Shown here piece by piece: positions 52,817-62,415 of a stretch of 64,000 nt of DNA. The stretch is from NCBI RefSeq assembly GCF_000429565.1, contig NZ_AUCC01000001.1, forward strand, positions 56,002 through 120,001, in the 5' to 3' direction. The stretch comes from Arsenophonus nasoniae DSM 15247. GTDB taxonomy: Bacteria; Pseudomonadota; Gammaproteobacteria; Enterobacterales; Enterobacteriaceae. The position numbers and the translations under genes are program-made. Every line of letters starts with the position of its first letter. The stretch's first letter is position 1. The notes below the pieces were generated by a model that had not been told where the DNA came from, did no database searches, and saw nothing but the letters and a program-made list of their open reading frames with translations.

Positions 52817-54367
52817 ATGCCTATTGAAGTAAAAATGTGTGCTGAATTGCCATCAGCAACAACTTCTTTTATAAAGGAAGATTATTTTAAAGATAGCCTT
52901 TTTTATTCCTATTTCTTTAATCGTGATAATGCACAATGTTATTTTGATAATGCTCATGACGTTATAATTAAGATAAAAGAAATATTACAACAGACGCAAA
53001 TTCCGTTTAGTGGAATATTGCCCCATGAGTTATCTCAATTATTTTCAAAAGTAAATTTAGATAATTCATTATCTTCTTGGTCATCAGTTTTAGCAGAATT
53101 AAATCAGCTTTATATTAAAGATGCAGTTTATTTTCATCATCCCAAATATGTTGCTCATCTAAATTGCCCATTAGTATTACCCGCTGTGATCGCCGAAATG
53201 TTGATTGGTGCCATTAATTCATCGATGGATACTTGGGATCAAAGTGCCGGCGCAACCTTAATTGAGCAAAAAGTGCTTGCTTGGACCGTGGATAAGCTAG
53301 GTTTAGGTAAAGATGCTGATGGTATTTTTACCAGTGGTGGTACGCAATCCAATTTTATGGCGATGCTACTGGCTCGTGATTGGTTTTGTTGTCAGCGTGA
53401 TCGACAACATAAAAATTTGATCCATGGCTTACCGGACGATTTTCGTAAGCTACGCATATTAACCTCATCAGTCAGTCACTTTAGTACCCAAAAAGCAGCG
53501 GCTATGTTAGGGCTCGGTTATCAAGCTATTATTTCAGTGCCTCATGATGATAAATTCTGTATGTCTATTGAGGCGTTAGAAACGAGTATTCAACAATGCC
53601 TTGCTGAAGGAAATATTCCATTTGCTGTGGTAGCCACGGCGGGAACTACCGATTTTGGCAGTATTGATCCGCTCCCCGCTATTGCCGATTTAGCCAAACA
53701 ATATGGTTTGTGGATGCATGTTGATGCGGCTTATGGTTGTGGATTATTAGTCTCATCGCGTCATTCTCATTTACTTCAGGGAATAGAGCAGGCAGATTCT
53801 GTTACAATCGATTATCACAAAGCATTTTTCCAGCCAGTCAGTTGTGGTGCCTTTTTTATTAAGGATCGGCAGCATTTTTGTCACTTAACCTATCATGCAG
53901 ATTATTTGAATCCGTTAAGTGCTGAACAAGAAAAAATTCCCAATTTGGTAAATAAAAGTATACAGACAACCCGCCGTTTTGATGCTTTAAAAATGTGGCT
54001 GACCCTGAGAATGATGGGAGCGGAACAATTGGGTTTGGCATTTGACAAAGTGTTGGATACTGCACAAATCGCCTACCACTTAATGGTAGCAAATTCCCAT
54101 TTTGAAGTTGTTCATCAACCCGTGCTCAGCACGTTAGTTTTTCGTTTCATACCGCCGCAATCTCTGTCACAAGAACAAATTGATGATCTTAACGCTAATA
54201 TTCGTAAGGCCTTATTCCGAGAAGGCGAAAGCATTATTGCTGCTACCAAAATTAACGGGCGACAATACTTGAAATTTACTTTTCTTAATCCATTAACAGA
54301 ACGAAAACATCTGGTAGAAATAATGAATAACATTATTCAGCAAGGCAATTTCTTATTGACATCGTAA
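52817..54367 (+). CDS. dfoJ: DfoJ-like PLP-dependent amino acid decarboxylase
   Basis: This 516-residue group II decarboxylase probably makes the diamine for the siderophore (cadaverine from lysine if desferrioxamine-like; putrescine or diaminopropane are alternatives). The PLP lysine is Lys335 in TIDYHKAFFQPVSCGAF. Other conserved parts are FTSGGTQSNFMAMLLARDW and WMHVDAAYGCGLL. A 152-bp gap separates it from fhuF, so it may have its own promoter. The following genes are the monooxygenase and the fused acyltransferase-synthetase, the dfoJ-dfoA-dfoC order. Confidence 0.87.
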   Translation: MPIEVKMCAELPSATTSFIKEDYFKDSLFYSYFFNRDNAQCYFDNAHDVIIKIKEILQQTQIPFSGILPHELSQLFSKVNLDNSLSSWSSVLAELNQLYIKDAVYFHHPKYVAHLNCPLVLPAVIAEMLIGAINSSMDTWDQSAGATLIEQKVLAWTVDKLGLGKDADGIFTSGGTQSNFMAMLLARDWFCCQRDRQHKNLIHGLPDDFRKLRILTSSVSHFSTQKAAAMLGLGYQAIISVPHDDKFCMSIEALETSIQQCLAEGNIPFAVVATAGTTDFGSIDPLPAIADLAKQYGLWMHVDAAYGCGLLVSSRHSHLLQGIEQADSVTIDYHKAFFQPVSCGAFFIKDRQHFCHLTYHADYLNPLSAEQEKIPNLVNKSIQTTRRFDALKMWLTLRMMGAEQLGLAFDKVLDTAQIAYHLMVANSHFEVVHQPVLSTLVFRFIPPQSLSQEQIDDLNANIRKALFREGESIIAATKINGRQYLKFTFLNPLTERKHLVEIMNNIIQQGNFLLTS

Positions 54368-54443
54368 GCGTTTACTAACAAGACATCATGTAAATAAATA
54401 ATTATTCCCGTTTTTAAACGGAGCAATTTTGTTAGGAGTTATT

Positions 54444-55730
54444 ATGACAACCAGGACTTATGATTTTATCGCGATTGGTATTGGCCCATTTAATCTGGGA
54501 TTAGCCTGTCTGGTTCAACCAATAAAAGAGATCAATAGCCTGTTTATTGATCAGAATGCAGCTTTCGATTGGCATCCTGGAATGATGTTGGAAAACTCCT
54601 CGATGCAGACGCCATTTATTGCCGATTTAGTTACTTTAGCATCACCCAGTCATCCATTAAGTTTTCTCAATTATATCAAACAAAAAGGACGTATTTACTC
54701 ATTTTATATTCGGGAAAATTTCTTTTTATTGCGCAAAGAATATAACCAATATTGCCAATGGGCAGCAGAGCAATTATCCAATTTGCGTTTTAATACGCGG
54801 GTAGAAAATATCAATTATGATCCCTCGCTGGATTGCTATACCTTGCATTGTGTTGATACGGTAACCGGACAGTGTCATCAGTTTTGCTGCAAAAAACTCA
54901 TATTAGGAACCGGCCCTTCACTTTATATACCGAAATGTTGCCAGCCATTTGCTGAGCAAATAGTACGAACTGATAACTATTTGGCTAATAAAGCCAGTTT
55001 ACAGCAAAAGAAATCAATTACTATCATCGGTAGCGGCCAGAGTGCAGCAGAAATTTTTTATGATTTGCTTAGTCAGATTGATATCTATGGTTATCAACTG
55101 AATTGGGTAACGCGCTCGCCGCGTTTCTTCCCGTTAGAATATAGCAAATTAACGTTAGAAATGACTTCACCGGAGTATATCGATTATTTCCATAACCTAT
55201 CAGACACCATACGTGATGAACTGAATCGTAGCCAAAAATCCCTCTACAAAGGAATTAATAGTTCACTTATCAATGACATTTTTGATCTGCTGTATTGCAA
55301 ACGGTTGAATGGCAAGCTGCCTGTGGCATTACATACCAACAGTGAATTAAAACACCTACAGTATGATCATGAAAAACAACAACTGCGATTAGATTTATGT
55401 CAACATGAGCAACAAGCGGCATTTTCACTGGCAACGGAAGCTGTTGTGTTAGCAACAGGTTATCAATACCAAATACCTAAATGTATTGATGGTATCCGTG
55501 ACCAGATCTGTTGGGATAAGTACGGACGCTATGACGTACGGCGTAATTACAGTATTGATGAGCATAATCGCATTTTTGTGCAAAATGCCGAACTCCATAC
55601 TCATGGATTTATTACGCCAGATCTTGGCATGGCCTGTTATCGTAATTCTTATTTAATTAAACAAATTACCGGCAAAGAACACTATGCAATAGAAAATAGT
55701 ATTGCATTCCAGCAGTTTGGTGTAGCGTAA
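54444..55730 (+). CDS. dfoA: DfoA-like lysine/ornithine/diamine N-monooxygenase
   Basis: This 428-residue FAD- and NADPH-dependent N-hydroxylase is of the IucD/PvdA/AlcA family. The FAD site is AIGIGPFNLGLACL, the NADPH site IIGSGQSAAEIFYDL, and a C-terminal ATGYQYQIP motif closes the domain. It would convert the diamine to its N-hydroxy form, creating the hydroxamate nitrogen. The ATG at 54444 (MTTRTYDFIAIG) follows TAGGAG; the TTG at 54429 is rejected. It ends 14 bases before dfoC. Confidence 0.9.
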   Translation: MTTRTYDFIAIGIGPFNLGLACLVQPIKEINSLFIDQNAAFDWHPGMMLENSSMQTPFIADLVTLASPSHPLSFLNYIKQKGRIYSFYIRENFFLLRKEYNQYCQWAAEQLSNLRFNTRVENINYDPSLDCYTLHCVDTVTGQCHQFCCKKLILGTGPSLYIPKCCQPFAEQIVRTDNYLANKASLQQKKSITIIGSGQSAAEIFYDLLSQIDIYGYQLNWVTRSPRFFPLEYSKLTLEMTSPEYIDYFHNLSDTIRDELNRSQKSLYKGINSSLINDIFDLLYCKRLNGKLPVALHTNSELKHLQYDHEKQQLRLDLCQHEQQAAFSLATEAVVLATGYQYQIPKCIDGIRDQICWDKYGRYDVRRNYSIDEHNRIFVQNAELHTHGFITPDLGMACYRNSYLIKQITGKEHYAIENSIAFQQFGVA

Positions 55731-55744
55731 GAAGGAGTCAATTG

Positions 55745-58135
55745 ATGTCTGTTGCAACTATGGCGCCGTTTAAAAAAACAGTCACTGATGTCGGCACATT
55801 TTCAGTACAGCCACTGAATCTAAATGAAGATATTGCCATTATTAGCCAATGGGTTAATCGCAATTATGCGCATTATTGGGGAATGCAAAATTATACTTCG
55901 CAACAAGTAAAAAATTTTTATCAAGATCTATTGATCCGTCAGCCTAATTCGGTCTTTACTGGCAGTTACCAGGGAAAAATAGTATTTTTACTCGAGTGTT
56001 ATTGGGCACAAGATGATGTTATCAGCCAGCACTATCGTGCTGACCCAGGTGACATGGGAATGCATATTTTGGTTGCGCCATCGGAGCAAAAAATCAAGCA
56101 GTTTACCTGGGGGGTTTTTCAAACCATTATCGCCTTCATTTTCAATAACCCTGCGGTTAAGCGGATTGTTGTTGAGCCTGATATTCGCAATACGAAAATT
56201 CATCGGCTAAATATAAAGGCGGGTTTTGTGTATGAAAAAACCGTGCAATTAGCAAATAAAATGGCTGGCTTAGCATTCTGTACCAGAGAGCAGCATCAAA
56301 TAGCTTTGCAATCAGCGCCATTAATTAAATTTTCACAGCCCGATAATCCTTTGGTACATCATTTATATCCGCAGGTTTGGCAAAAAGTACATCGATTACA
56401 GCTGAGAAAAGCCATTTCCGAGTTTGCTCATGAGTGTTTATTATCGCCAAAACAATTAACAGAAAAAATCGATCGAGATGGTTATCATTATTATCGTTTG
56501 GATAATGATGAGTATGGCGTACAGTATTATTTCCGTGCGCGACGATTGGCATTAGATCATTGGTTGATTGATGCTGACTCGCTGCAAAAAATGCACACAG
56601 AGAATTGGGCTGAACTCGACTTTATCCGTTTCATTATTGAATTTAAACATCAGCTTGGGATCAGTGACAGTGTTATGCCAACTTATGTGGAAGAATTAAT
56701 GAGTACACTACATAGTAGCGCATTTAAATACCATCGTACTGGTATTACCGTTGATAGTTTGTTGCATGCTGATTTTCAGACCATTGAGGCTGAAATGATG
56801 GAAGGGCACCCAATTTTTATCGCTAACAATGGCAGAATTGGCTTTGATGCACAGGATTTTCAATGTTTCAGTCCTGAATCAGCGGCAGGTATCCATTTAA
56901 TATGGTTAGCGGCACATAAAAGTCAGGCCCAGTTTGCCTGTATAGAGCAGCTTAGTTATCAACAGCTAATCGAGCAAGAATTGAGTCAACAGGAGATAAT
57001 TGATTTTAACCACCAATTAATTTTGCTTGGACTGGATCCACAGGAGTACCTATTGATGCCATTTCATCCATGGCAGTGGCAAAATAAGTTACCATCCATC
57101 TTTGCTCATGAGCTTGCTAGTCAAAAACTAATCTATCTAGGCGTAGGCAAAGATTGCTATCAAGCCCAACAATCAATACGGACGTTATTTAATCGCAGCC
57201 AACCACAGCGCTATTATGTGAAAACTGCGTTATCTATCTTGAACATGGGATTTATGCGCGGTTTGTCGCCCTATTACATGGTAACCACACCAGCGATTAA
57301 TGATTGGCTATATGATCTGGTACAACAAGATGATGTTTTACGTCGTTGTGGTTTTCGGTTATTACGGGAAGTTGCCAGTATTGGTTTTAGAAATCATTAC
57401 TATGAGCAAGCGATCCAAGGCGATACCCCTTATAAAAAAATGATGGCGGCACTGTGGCGGGAAAATCCCTTACAATTAATTGGCAGCAAACAAAAATTGA
57501 TGACGATGGCGGCATTATTACACCATGATCAACAAGGTAACGCATTCTTACCTGCTCTAATTGCCGCATCAGGTATCTGTGCTGATGAATGGATTAAACG
57601 CTATCTGGACTGTTACTTACTACCACTCTTACACTGTTTATATGCTTATGATTTAATGTTTATGCCACATGGAGAGAATATTATTCTAGTGCTAGAAAAT
57701 CATATTCCACAATCTATTTTTATGAAAGATTTGGCAGAAGAAGTGTTGGTGATGGATCCACAGGCGGATTTGCCAGCAGAAGCGAGTCGGGTAAAAGTTA
57801 GTATGCCAGAACAGATGAAAACACTGACTATTTTATCGGACGTGTTTGATGGTGTCTTTCGCTATATAGCCGCAATTCTTGATGAAAAAGCGGGTTATGC
57901 CCAACAACAGTTCTGGCAGTCAGTGGCGAATTGTATTTTAGATTATCAATCGACCCATCCACAATTTGCTCAGCAATTTAAACGTTATCCTCTATTTACG
58001 CCTACAATCAAACGTTGCTGTTTAAATCGATTACAAATTGCTAACAATCGTCAGATGCTGGATTTATTGGATCCCATGCAAAGTTTGCAATTTGCTGAAG
58101 ATTTGATTAATCCTATCGCTGAGTTTGCTCAATAG
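55745..58135 (+). CDS. dfoC: DfoC-like acyltransferase-NIS synthetase fusion
   Basis: This 796-residue bifunctional protein has a GNAT-like acyltransferase at the N-terminus (about 20-190; GDMGMHILVAPSEQKIKQFT, VVEPDIRNTKIHRLNIKAGF) that would acylate N-hydroxydiamine. An IucA/IucC synthetase follows (about 220-796; EGHPIFIANNGRIGF, LMPFHPWQWQNK, KTALSILNMGFMRGL, MPHGENIILVLE). This architecture is that of DfoC of desferrioxamine E producers such as Erwinia amylovora. AAGGAG precedes the ATG at 55745; the TTG at 55742 is less likely. An intrinsic terminator follows. Confidence 0.9.
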   Translation: MSVATMAPFKKTVTDVGTFSVQPLNLNEDIAIISQWVNRNYAHYWGMQNYTSQQVKNFYQDLLIRQPNSVFTGSYQGKIVFLLECYWAQDDVISQHYRADPGDMGMHILVAPSEQKIKQFTWGVFQTIIAFIFNNPAVKRIVVEPDIRNTKIHRLNIKAGFVYEKTVQLANKMAGLAFCTREQHQIALQSAPLIKFSQPDNPLVHHLYPQVWQKVHRLQLRKAISEFAHECLLSPKQLTEKIDRDGYHYYRLDNDEYGVQYYFRARRLALDHWLIDADSLQKMHTENWAELDFIRFIIEFKHQLGISDSVMPTYVEELMSTLHSSAFKYHRTGITVDSLLHADFQTIEAEMMEGHPIFIANNGRIGFDAQDFQCFSPESAAGIHLIWLAAHKSQAQFACIEQLSYQQLIEQELSQQEIIDFNHQLILLGLDPQEYLLMPFHPWQWQNKLPSIFAHELASQKLIYLGVGKDCYQAQQSIRTLFNRSQPQRYYVKTALSILNMGFMRGLSPYYMVTTPAINDWLYDLVQQDDVLRRCGFRLLREVASIGFRNHYYEQAIQGDTPYKKMMAALWRENPLQLIGSKQKLMTMAALLHHDQQGNAFLPALIAASGICADEWIKRYLDCYLLPLLHCLYAYDLMFMPHGENIILVLENHIPQSIFMKDLAEEVLVMDPQADLPAEASRVKVSMPEQMKTLTILSDVFDGVFRYIAAILDEKAGYAQQQFWQSVANCILDYQSTHPQFAQQFKRYPLFTPTIKRCCLNRLQIANNRQMLDLLDPMQSLQFAEDLINPIAEFAQ

Positions 58136-58168
58136 ATTGCTGATTTTAGCCAGTTAAGCGAGTAACCA

Positions 58169-58194
58169 CCTCACTAATTGAAGTGAGGTTTTTT
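58169..58194 (+). terminator. Intrinsic terminator of the siderophore locus
   Basis: ACCTCACT pairs with AGTGAGGT around an AATTGA loop and is followed by six Ts, 33 bases after the dfoC-like stop. Confidence 0.88.
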
Positions 58195-58317
58195 GTTAAG
58201 ATTATGCTAAGTTAGTGCAGTTTGTTGATATTAGTTTATTTTTTCCTAAGCACAACAGTTAATTAATAAAACTTTTTTACTCACCAGTAATATAGGAATA
58301 AAAATGAAAAAATAGCT

Positions 58318-60165
58318 TTGTCATTGTGTCTGTTAAGTTTTTTTTGTTCCGCGAAAGTGATTACCCATCAACAATTAGCTGATCTATGGCAATCCCCAGA
58401 GGCGGAAGCCAAACAGCTCGTTGAAAACATGAGTTTTGCAGAAAAGTTAGGGCAGATGTTAATGTTGGGTTTTCCCCATTGGGGAATTGACGCGGAAAAA
58501 AATGCGTTGGCAATGACCAAACTCAAACCAGAAATCGCCAATATTATTCACCATTATCATTTAGGTTCAGTGATCTTATTTCGAGATAATTTAATTGACA
58601 CGCCACAAACTGTAAACCTGATTAATGCGTTGCAACAGGCACGTAGCAATTTACCACTATTTATAAGTATTGACCAGGAAGGTGGTTATGTCACACGACT
58701 GCGGATAGGGACTGAGATGCCGGGTAATATGGCATTAGGTGCAACGCGTTCTAAACAACTGAGTGAATTGGTTGGTATGATCCATGGTTATGAACTTATG
58801 CATTTAGGATTTAATTTTAATTTTGCGCCCGTGGTTGATATTAATAATAATCAAGATAATCCTATTATTGGTGTCCGTTCTTATTCAGACAGGCCACAGC
58901 TGGTGGCGGAAATGGCCAACAGTTATATTCAAGGCATTCATCGCTATGCTGTTTTAACGGCAATTAAACATTTTCCAGGCCATGGTAATGTCACTGCTGA
59001 TAGCCATTTATCCTTGCCAACGATTAATATTAGTCAGCAACAATGGCGCAAATTTGAGTTACTCCCATTCAGGCATACCATGCCAAATACCGATGCTATC
59101 ATCACAGCACATATCGTTATACCGGCATTAGATAACCATAAACTAACTACTATAGATAAAAGGCAAGTCGGTGTGCCGGCAACCCTTTCTAAGCCAATAT
59201 TAAGCGGGATATTACGCAATAAATTGAACTATCAAGGTTTAATTATCACCGATGCCATGGATATGGGCGCTATTGCCAAAAACTTTGACGCTAACTGGGT
59301 GGTTAAACAAGCCATATTGGCGGGCAATGACATCATTTTAATGCCAGTAAAAATTACCGCTATTGAGGATGTCACTAAACTGGAACAGCTCTATCACTAT
59401 CTAAAAACGGAAGCGCAAAGCAATCCAGAATTAGACCGTCGCATTGGTGAATCTGCTTATCGGGTCGTACTGAGTAAGTTAAAAAATAGAATTTCCGCCC
59501 AAGATAAGTCTGCTCAGCAAGCACAACAAGTTGTTGCAGCAAAAATAGATAAAGATATTGAGAATATGGTTGCAGACAATGCCATCACATTAATAAAAAA
59601 CAGTAACGTACTACCGTTTCAGTTAAAAAATAATAATAAAATTGTCATTTTTTCCGATGAAAAAGCACGTAATCAATTAATTAAAAAACATTTACTCGCT
59701 CTTGCTGATGAGTTAAATATTAATATGACTACCCAAGATGATGTGGTTACCATGATGGCGGATGATAAAACTGAGCAGCAATTAACGACAAAAATGCAAA
59801 ATTCCGATCTCATTATTTTAGCCACTTATAATCTTAAAAAAGCCCCCATTAATGCCCAGCGAATACTCAATGTTGCTAATCGTAATGCTATTCCAGTGGT
59901 CGTGATAGCGACCAATAATCCTTATGATATTGCTTACTTGCGTGGCGTGAAAGCCAATATTGCCATTTATGGCATTACGGGCTTTGATGCGATAAATAAT
60001 AATAGAAATAACTTGGAAACCAACATCCGTAGTGGGCTAAGAACGCTATTTCTCACCCCCAATAAGCGCTTAATCAACTCCCCGACAGGTAAATTGCCGG
60101 TGGATATTAAAACGCCTGATTTAGACCGTACTCTCTATCCCTATGGATATGGTTTAGTTTATTAA
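58318..60165 (+). CDS. Exported GH3 beta-N-acetylhexosaminidase-like protein, start region frameshifted
   Basis: This GH3 glycosidase is related to NagZ but longer (615 residues against about 340), with a C-terminal domain. Motifs: SIDQEGGYVTRLR, KHFPGHGNVTADSHLSLP (the NagZ-type catalytic His-Asp loop) and LIITDAMDMGAI with the Asp nucleophile. A normal start exists at 58304 (TAGGAA then ATG), but ATG AAA AAA TAG ends at once. With one more A in the A6 run (58307-58312) it would read MKKIALSLCLLSFFCSA, a classic signal peptide. The only in-frame start left is a TTG at 58318, which loses the two lysines. It probably acts on peptidoglycan or amino-sugar glycans in the envelope. Confidence 0.82.
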   Translation: MSLCLLSFFCSAKVITHQQLADLWQSPEAEAKQLVENMSFAEKLGQMLMLGFPHWGIDAEKNALAMTKLKPEIANIIHHYHLGSVILFRDNLIDTPQTVNLINALQQARSNLPLFISIDQEGGYVTRLRIGTEMPGNMALGATRSKQLSELVGMIHGYELMHLGFNFNFAPVVDINNNQDNPIIGVRSYSDRPQLVAEMANSYIQGIHRYAVLTAIKHFPGHGNVTADSHLSLPTINISQQQWRKFELLPFRHTMPNTDAIITAHIVIPALDNHKLTTIDKRQVGVPATLSKPILSGILRNKLNYQGLIITDAMDMGAIAKNFDANWVVKQAILAGNDIILMPVKITAIEDVTKLEQLYHYLKTEAQSNPELDRRIGESAYRVVLSKLKNRISAQDKSAQQAQQVVAAKIDKDIENMVADNAITLIKNSNVLPFQLKNNNKIVIFSDEKARNQLIKKHLLALADELNINMTTQDDVVTMMADDKTEQQLTTKMQNSDLIILATYNLKKAPINAQRILNVANRNAIPVVVIATNNPYDIAYLRGVKANIAIYGITGFDAINNNRNNLETNIRSGLRTLFLTPNKRLINSPTGKLPVDIKTPDLDRTLYPYGYGLVY

Positions 60166-60495
60166 AAATATTTCCGCAACGCACACCTTGATAAGTGTGA
60201 GTCAAAACCGCGTCAGGAATTGGGCCGGGTTTTTATATTGGACCATTAAGAAAATACATTATCAAACTCGCTGAAAATATTCCGTTATTCTAATTACAAA
60301 GCGCGGTAGCCAGACTGGAAATAGGCAAAAATGGTCATGCGCAAGGATAACCGCTGTAAAGCGGTTATCTGCTGTCGCTGTCGCTATCGCTTTGTCTTCT
60401 AAACTAGGCGATTACCCTTTCGCCGTTTAACCACTAAGCCCAATTATGCCTGTCAATTTCTGACCTAATTTTTTTCCAATCTGTCGCGGCTATTT
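60166..60495. other. Non-coding interval with a perfect hairpin
   Basis: No gene is supported here. A perfect hairpin GATAACCGCT-GTAA-AGCGGTTATC lies at 60346-60369, followed by repeated GCTGTC/GCTATC hexamers. The tandem-duplicated module begins at about 60421. Confidence 0.55.
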
Positions 60496-60499
60496 AAGC

Positions 60500-60651
60500 T
60501 GGAGGCATTGCTTTAGCAAAATATCTGAATTTTATCCAGTACAGCAGTTTCGGAGTTTAAAGCTATCAAGAGTTTTGTTGAGTTGGCTTATTATGATCAA
60601 AAAATTAGCATTAGCTGGGTAAAAGTAACTAATAATCTGCCGGTAAAATAA
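60500..60651 (+). pseudogene. 3' relic of a DUF5625-like lipoprotein gene (copy 1)
   Basis: From 60556 the reading FKAIESFVELAYYDQKI followed by a short tail to the TAA at 60649-60651 is clearly homologous to the lipoprotein C-terminus FNGIESFAHVSYFDPKI. The upstream part is scrambled and has no start. It is a relic of an older unit of the array. Confidence 0.7.
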
Positions 60652-60654
60652 ATA

Positions 60655-60877
60655 TGCCATCACTTATAAAGTAGCGCCGATGGGGGCAAATCTGTTTATC
60701 AGACCGATAAAAGCAAGCAGCAAGTGGGCGATGTTGATTGCTGATTTGGCGGACATAGCTGTTAAGTGGCGGAGAAGATTGAGAAGCGAAGTTAGGGTTT
60801 TGCAATTAAAGGGTGGTGAACCTTTTGCCGCAGGGAAAGTAACGGATAATGCCAAACCCGCCAGCAAGCCAGCGTAG
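60655..60877 (+). pseudogene. Relic of the toxin-like gene (copy 1)
   Basis: The reading ITYKVAPMGANLFI and, further on, GGEPFAAGKVTDNA matches the intact toxin-like protein (VTYKVAPMGAKYIY and RGEPFGEGWVTDTDNA). The middle is out of register and the expected His-containing segment is lost, so the fragment cannot encode a functional protein. Confidence 0.7.
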
Positions 60878-60935
60878 AATTAATAAATTAACAATCACTA
60901 TTTTCTCATCATTTGCTTTTGCTGGGAGTAACAAG

Positions 60936-61460
60936 ATGAAGGTATTCGCGAGACAGGTAAGAATTAGCATGTGGCGCACAGTAATGCTTTTGTTCAGCAG
61001 TCTCTGGCTGGTGGCCTGTACTGAACATATTAGTATCTACCGGCCGATTGATATAACCCGCGCCGGCCAATCGGTTAAGGTTGAGTTTGAAATTAAAAAG
61101 GAAGGGGGCTATCTGTTTGCCTTATTATTTGAGACTGGCGAGGGGCATGATGAAATGGAAAGGCGTTTTGAGTTGTTCGAGGGTATTAATAAGACTGGGG
61201 TGATAATTCCCATTTCGCTGCGTATCGTTAAGGATGGTCAGGTTTTTTTTGACGAGACAATCAATACGCAGGGAACTGATGGCGGGCAAGCTTTTTATTA
61301 CCAGGGGAGAAGAATAGATACCACAGCAGTACGGGATATTAAATCATTTTTGCTTTTCCTGGGACATTACTCGGTGGTGATTAGCACGCTGGAAGATGTT
61401 CCGCTGTTTAACGGGATCGAGAGTTTTGTTCAAGTTACCTATTCTGATCCTAAAATTTAA
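60936..61460 (+). CDS. DUF5625-like lipoprotein, copy 1 (candidate immunity protein)
   Basis: This 174-residue lipoprotein has the signal sequence MKVFARQVRISMWRTVMLLF and lipobox LVAC. The mature part has a beta-rich pattern (ITRAGQSVKVEFEIKKEGGY, PISLRIVKDGQVFFDE) that I associate with DUF5625. The ATG at 60936 follows GGGAG; the earlier ATG at 60849 is in the relic and rejected. A truncated toxin-like reading frame starts 31 bases downstream. An immunity role in the periplasm is inferred from pairing with the toxin-like gene, not shown. Confidence 0.8.
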   Translation: MKVFARQVRISMWRTVMLLFSSLWLVACTEHISIYRPIDITRAGQSVKVEFEIKKEGGYLFALLFETGEGHDEMERRFELFEGINKTGVIIPISLRIVKDGQVFFDETINTQGTDGGQAFYYQGRRIDTTAVRDIKSFLLFLGHYSVVISTLEDVPLFNGIESFVQVTYSDPKI

Positions 61461-61491
61461 CTGTAATTTTCTGTCAACAAGGAAGTAAAAT

Positions 61492-61605
61492 ATGGATAAA
61501 AAATATACTGTGACCTATAAAGTAGCACCAATGGGCGCCAAATATATTTATCAGGTCGATAAAGCAGGCAAAATCGATTGCTCATCGGGCAGAAAAATCT
61601 GTTAA
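61492..61605 (+). pseudogene. Truncated toxin-like gene, 37 codons
   Basis: The frame begins MDKKYTVTYKVAPMGAKYIY, identical to the intact gene at 62969, with the same AAGGAAG ribosome-binding site. It ends after 37 codons in an altered sequence (SSGRKIC, stop). The lipoprotein gene upstream is therefore left without a full partner, like an orphan immunity gene. Confidence 0.75.
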
Positions 61606-61901
61606 GTGATTGGTTTTAAAGCGCTTAGACACTCATAGGTGATAATGGGTTATTTGCGGTGTAAATGGATTCAGTTGTAGTAACCAAGGCAATCCAATAT
61701 CTGTTGTTTCATTTCCTCTTGATTAGCATAATATTTCTTGTACAACCAATGATACATTCAGTTGCTAAAAATCATTATCCTAGCCAGCATCTAAACCAAC
61801 TTGGCGCTTTCTTCTCTTATCGCTTTTCAGTCAAGATGGATATTGCCCACGTATATATTGGTTTCTTTAGCCACTGAAAAAACACTCTCCTTTAACCTTT
61901 T
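61606..61901. other. Spacer between module copies
   Basis: About 296 bp not shared by the two module copies. A 70-codon frame (61665-61877) has no recognisable similarity or good ribosome-binding site and is not called. Confidence 0.5.
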
Positions 61902-61979
61902 CGCCGTTTAACCACTAAGCCTAACAACACTTGCCTATTTCTAAGCTAATTTTTGTTTCTATCTGTCGCGGCTATTTAA

Positions 61980-62133
61980 GCTGGAGGCATTGCTTTAACA
62001 AAATGTCTGAATTTTATCCAGTACAGCAGTTTCGGAGTTTAAAGCTATCGAGAGTTTTGTTGAGTTGGCTTATTATGATCAAAAAATTAACATTAGCTGG
62101 GTAAAAGTAACCAATAATCTGTCTGTAAAATAA
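61980..62133 (+). pseudogene. 3' relic of a DUF5625-like lipoprotein gene (copy 2)
   Basis: This is the counterpart of the relic at 60500-60651. It reads FKAIESFVELAYYDQKI again and ends at the TAA at 62131-62133. It carries the same lesions, so the relic predates the duplication. Confidence 0.7.
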
Positions 62134-62135
62134 AT

Positions 62136-62358
62136 ATGCCATCACTTATAAAGTAGCGCCGATGGGGTCAAATCTGTTTATCAGGCCGATAAGGTGAAGC
62201 AACAAATGGGCGATATTGATTGCTGATTTGGCGGACATAGCTGTTAAGTGGCGGAGAAGATTGAGAAGCGAAGTTAGGGTTTTGCAATCAAAGGGTGGTG
62301 GATTTTTGGCGCAGGGAAAGTAACGGCTAAAGCCAAACCCGCTAGTAAGCCAGCGTAG
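62136..62358 (+). pseudogene. Relic of the toxin-like gene (copy 2)
   Basis: This is the counterpart of 60655-60877. It keeps TYKVAPMG and KGGGFLAQGK-like pieces but is interrupted by additional differences, including a frame change near 62200. Confidence 0.65.
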
Positions 62359-62415
62359 AATTAATAAATTAACAATCACTATTTTCTGATCATCTGCTTT
62401 TGCTGGAGTAACAAG

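Larger units (their letters stand above)
60421..61565 (+). repeat. Tandem module copy 1
   Basis: This 1.1-kb stretch recurs at 61902-63040 at an offset of about 1480 bases with roughly 90% identity by eye. Each copy holds, in order, a relic lipoprotein 3' end, a relic toxin 5' region, an intact lipoprotein gene and the start of a toxin gene. Confidence 0.85.

Noticed and set aside
61665..61877. 70-codon hydrophobic frame between the module copies
   Set aside because: No recognisable similarity, no good ribosome-binding site and atypical composition; likely chance.
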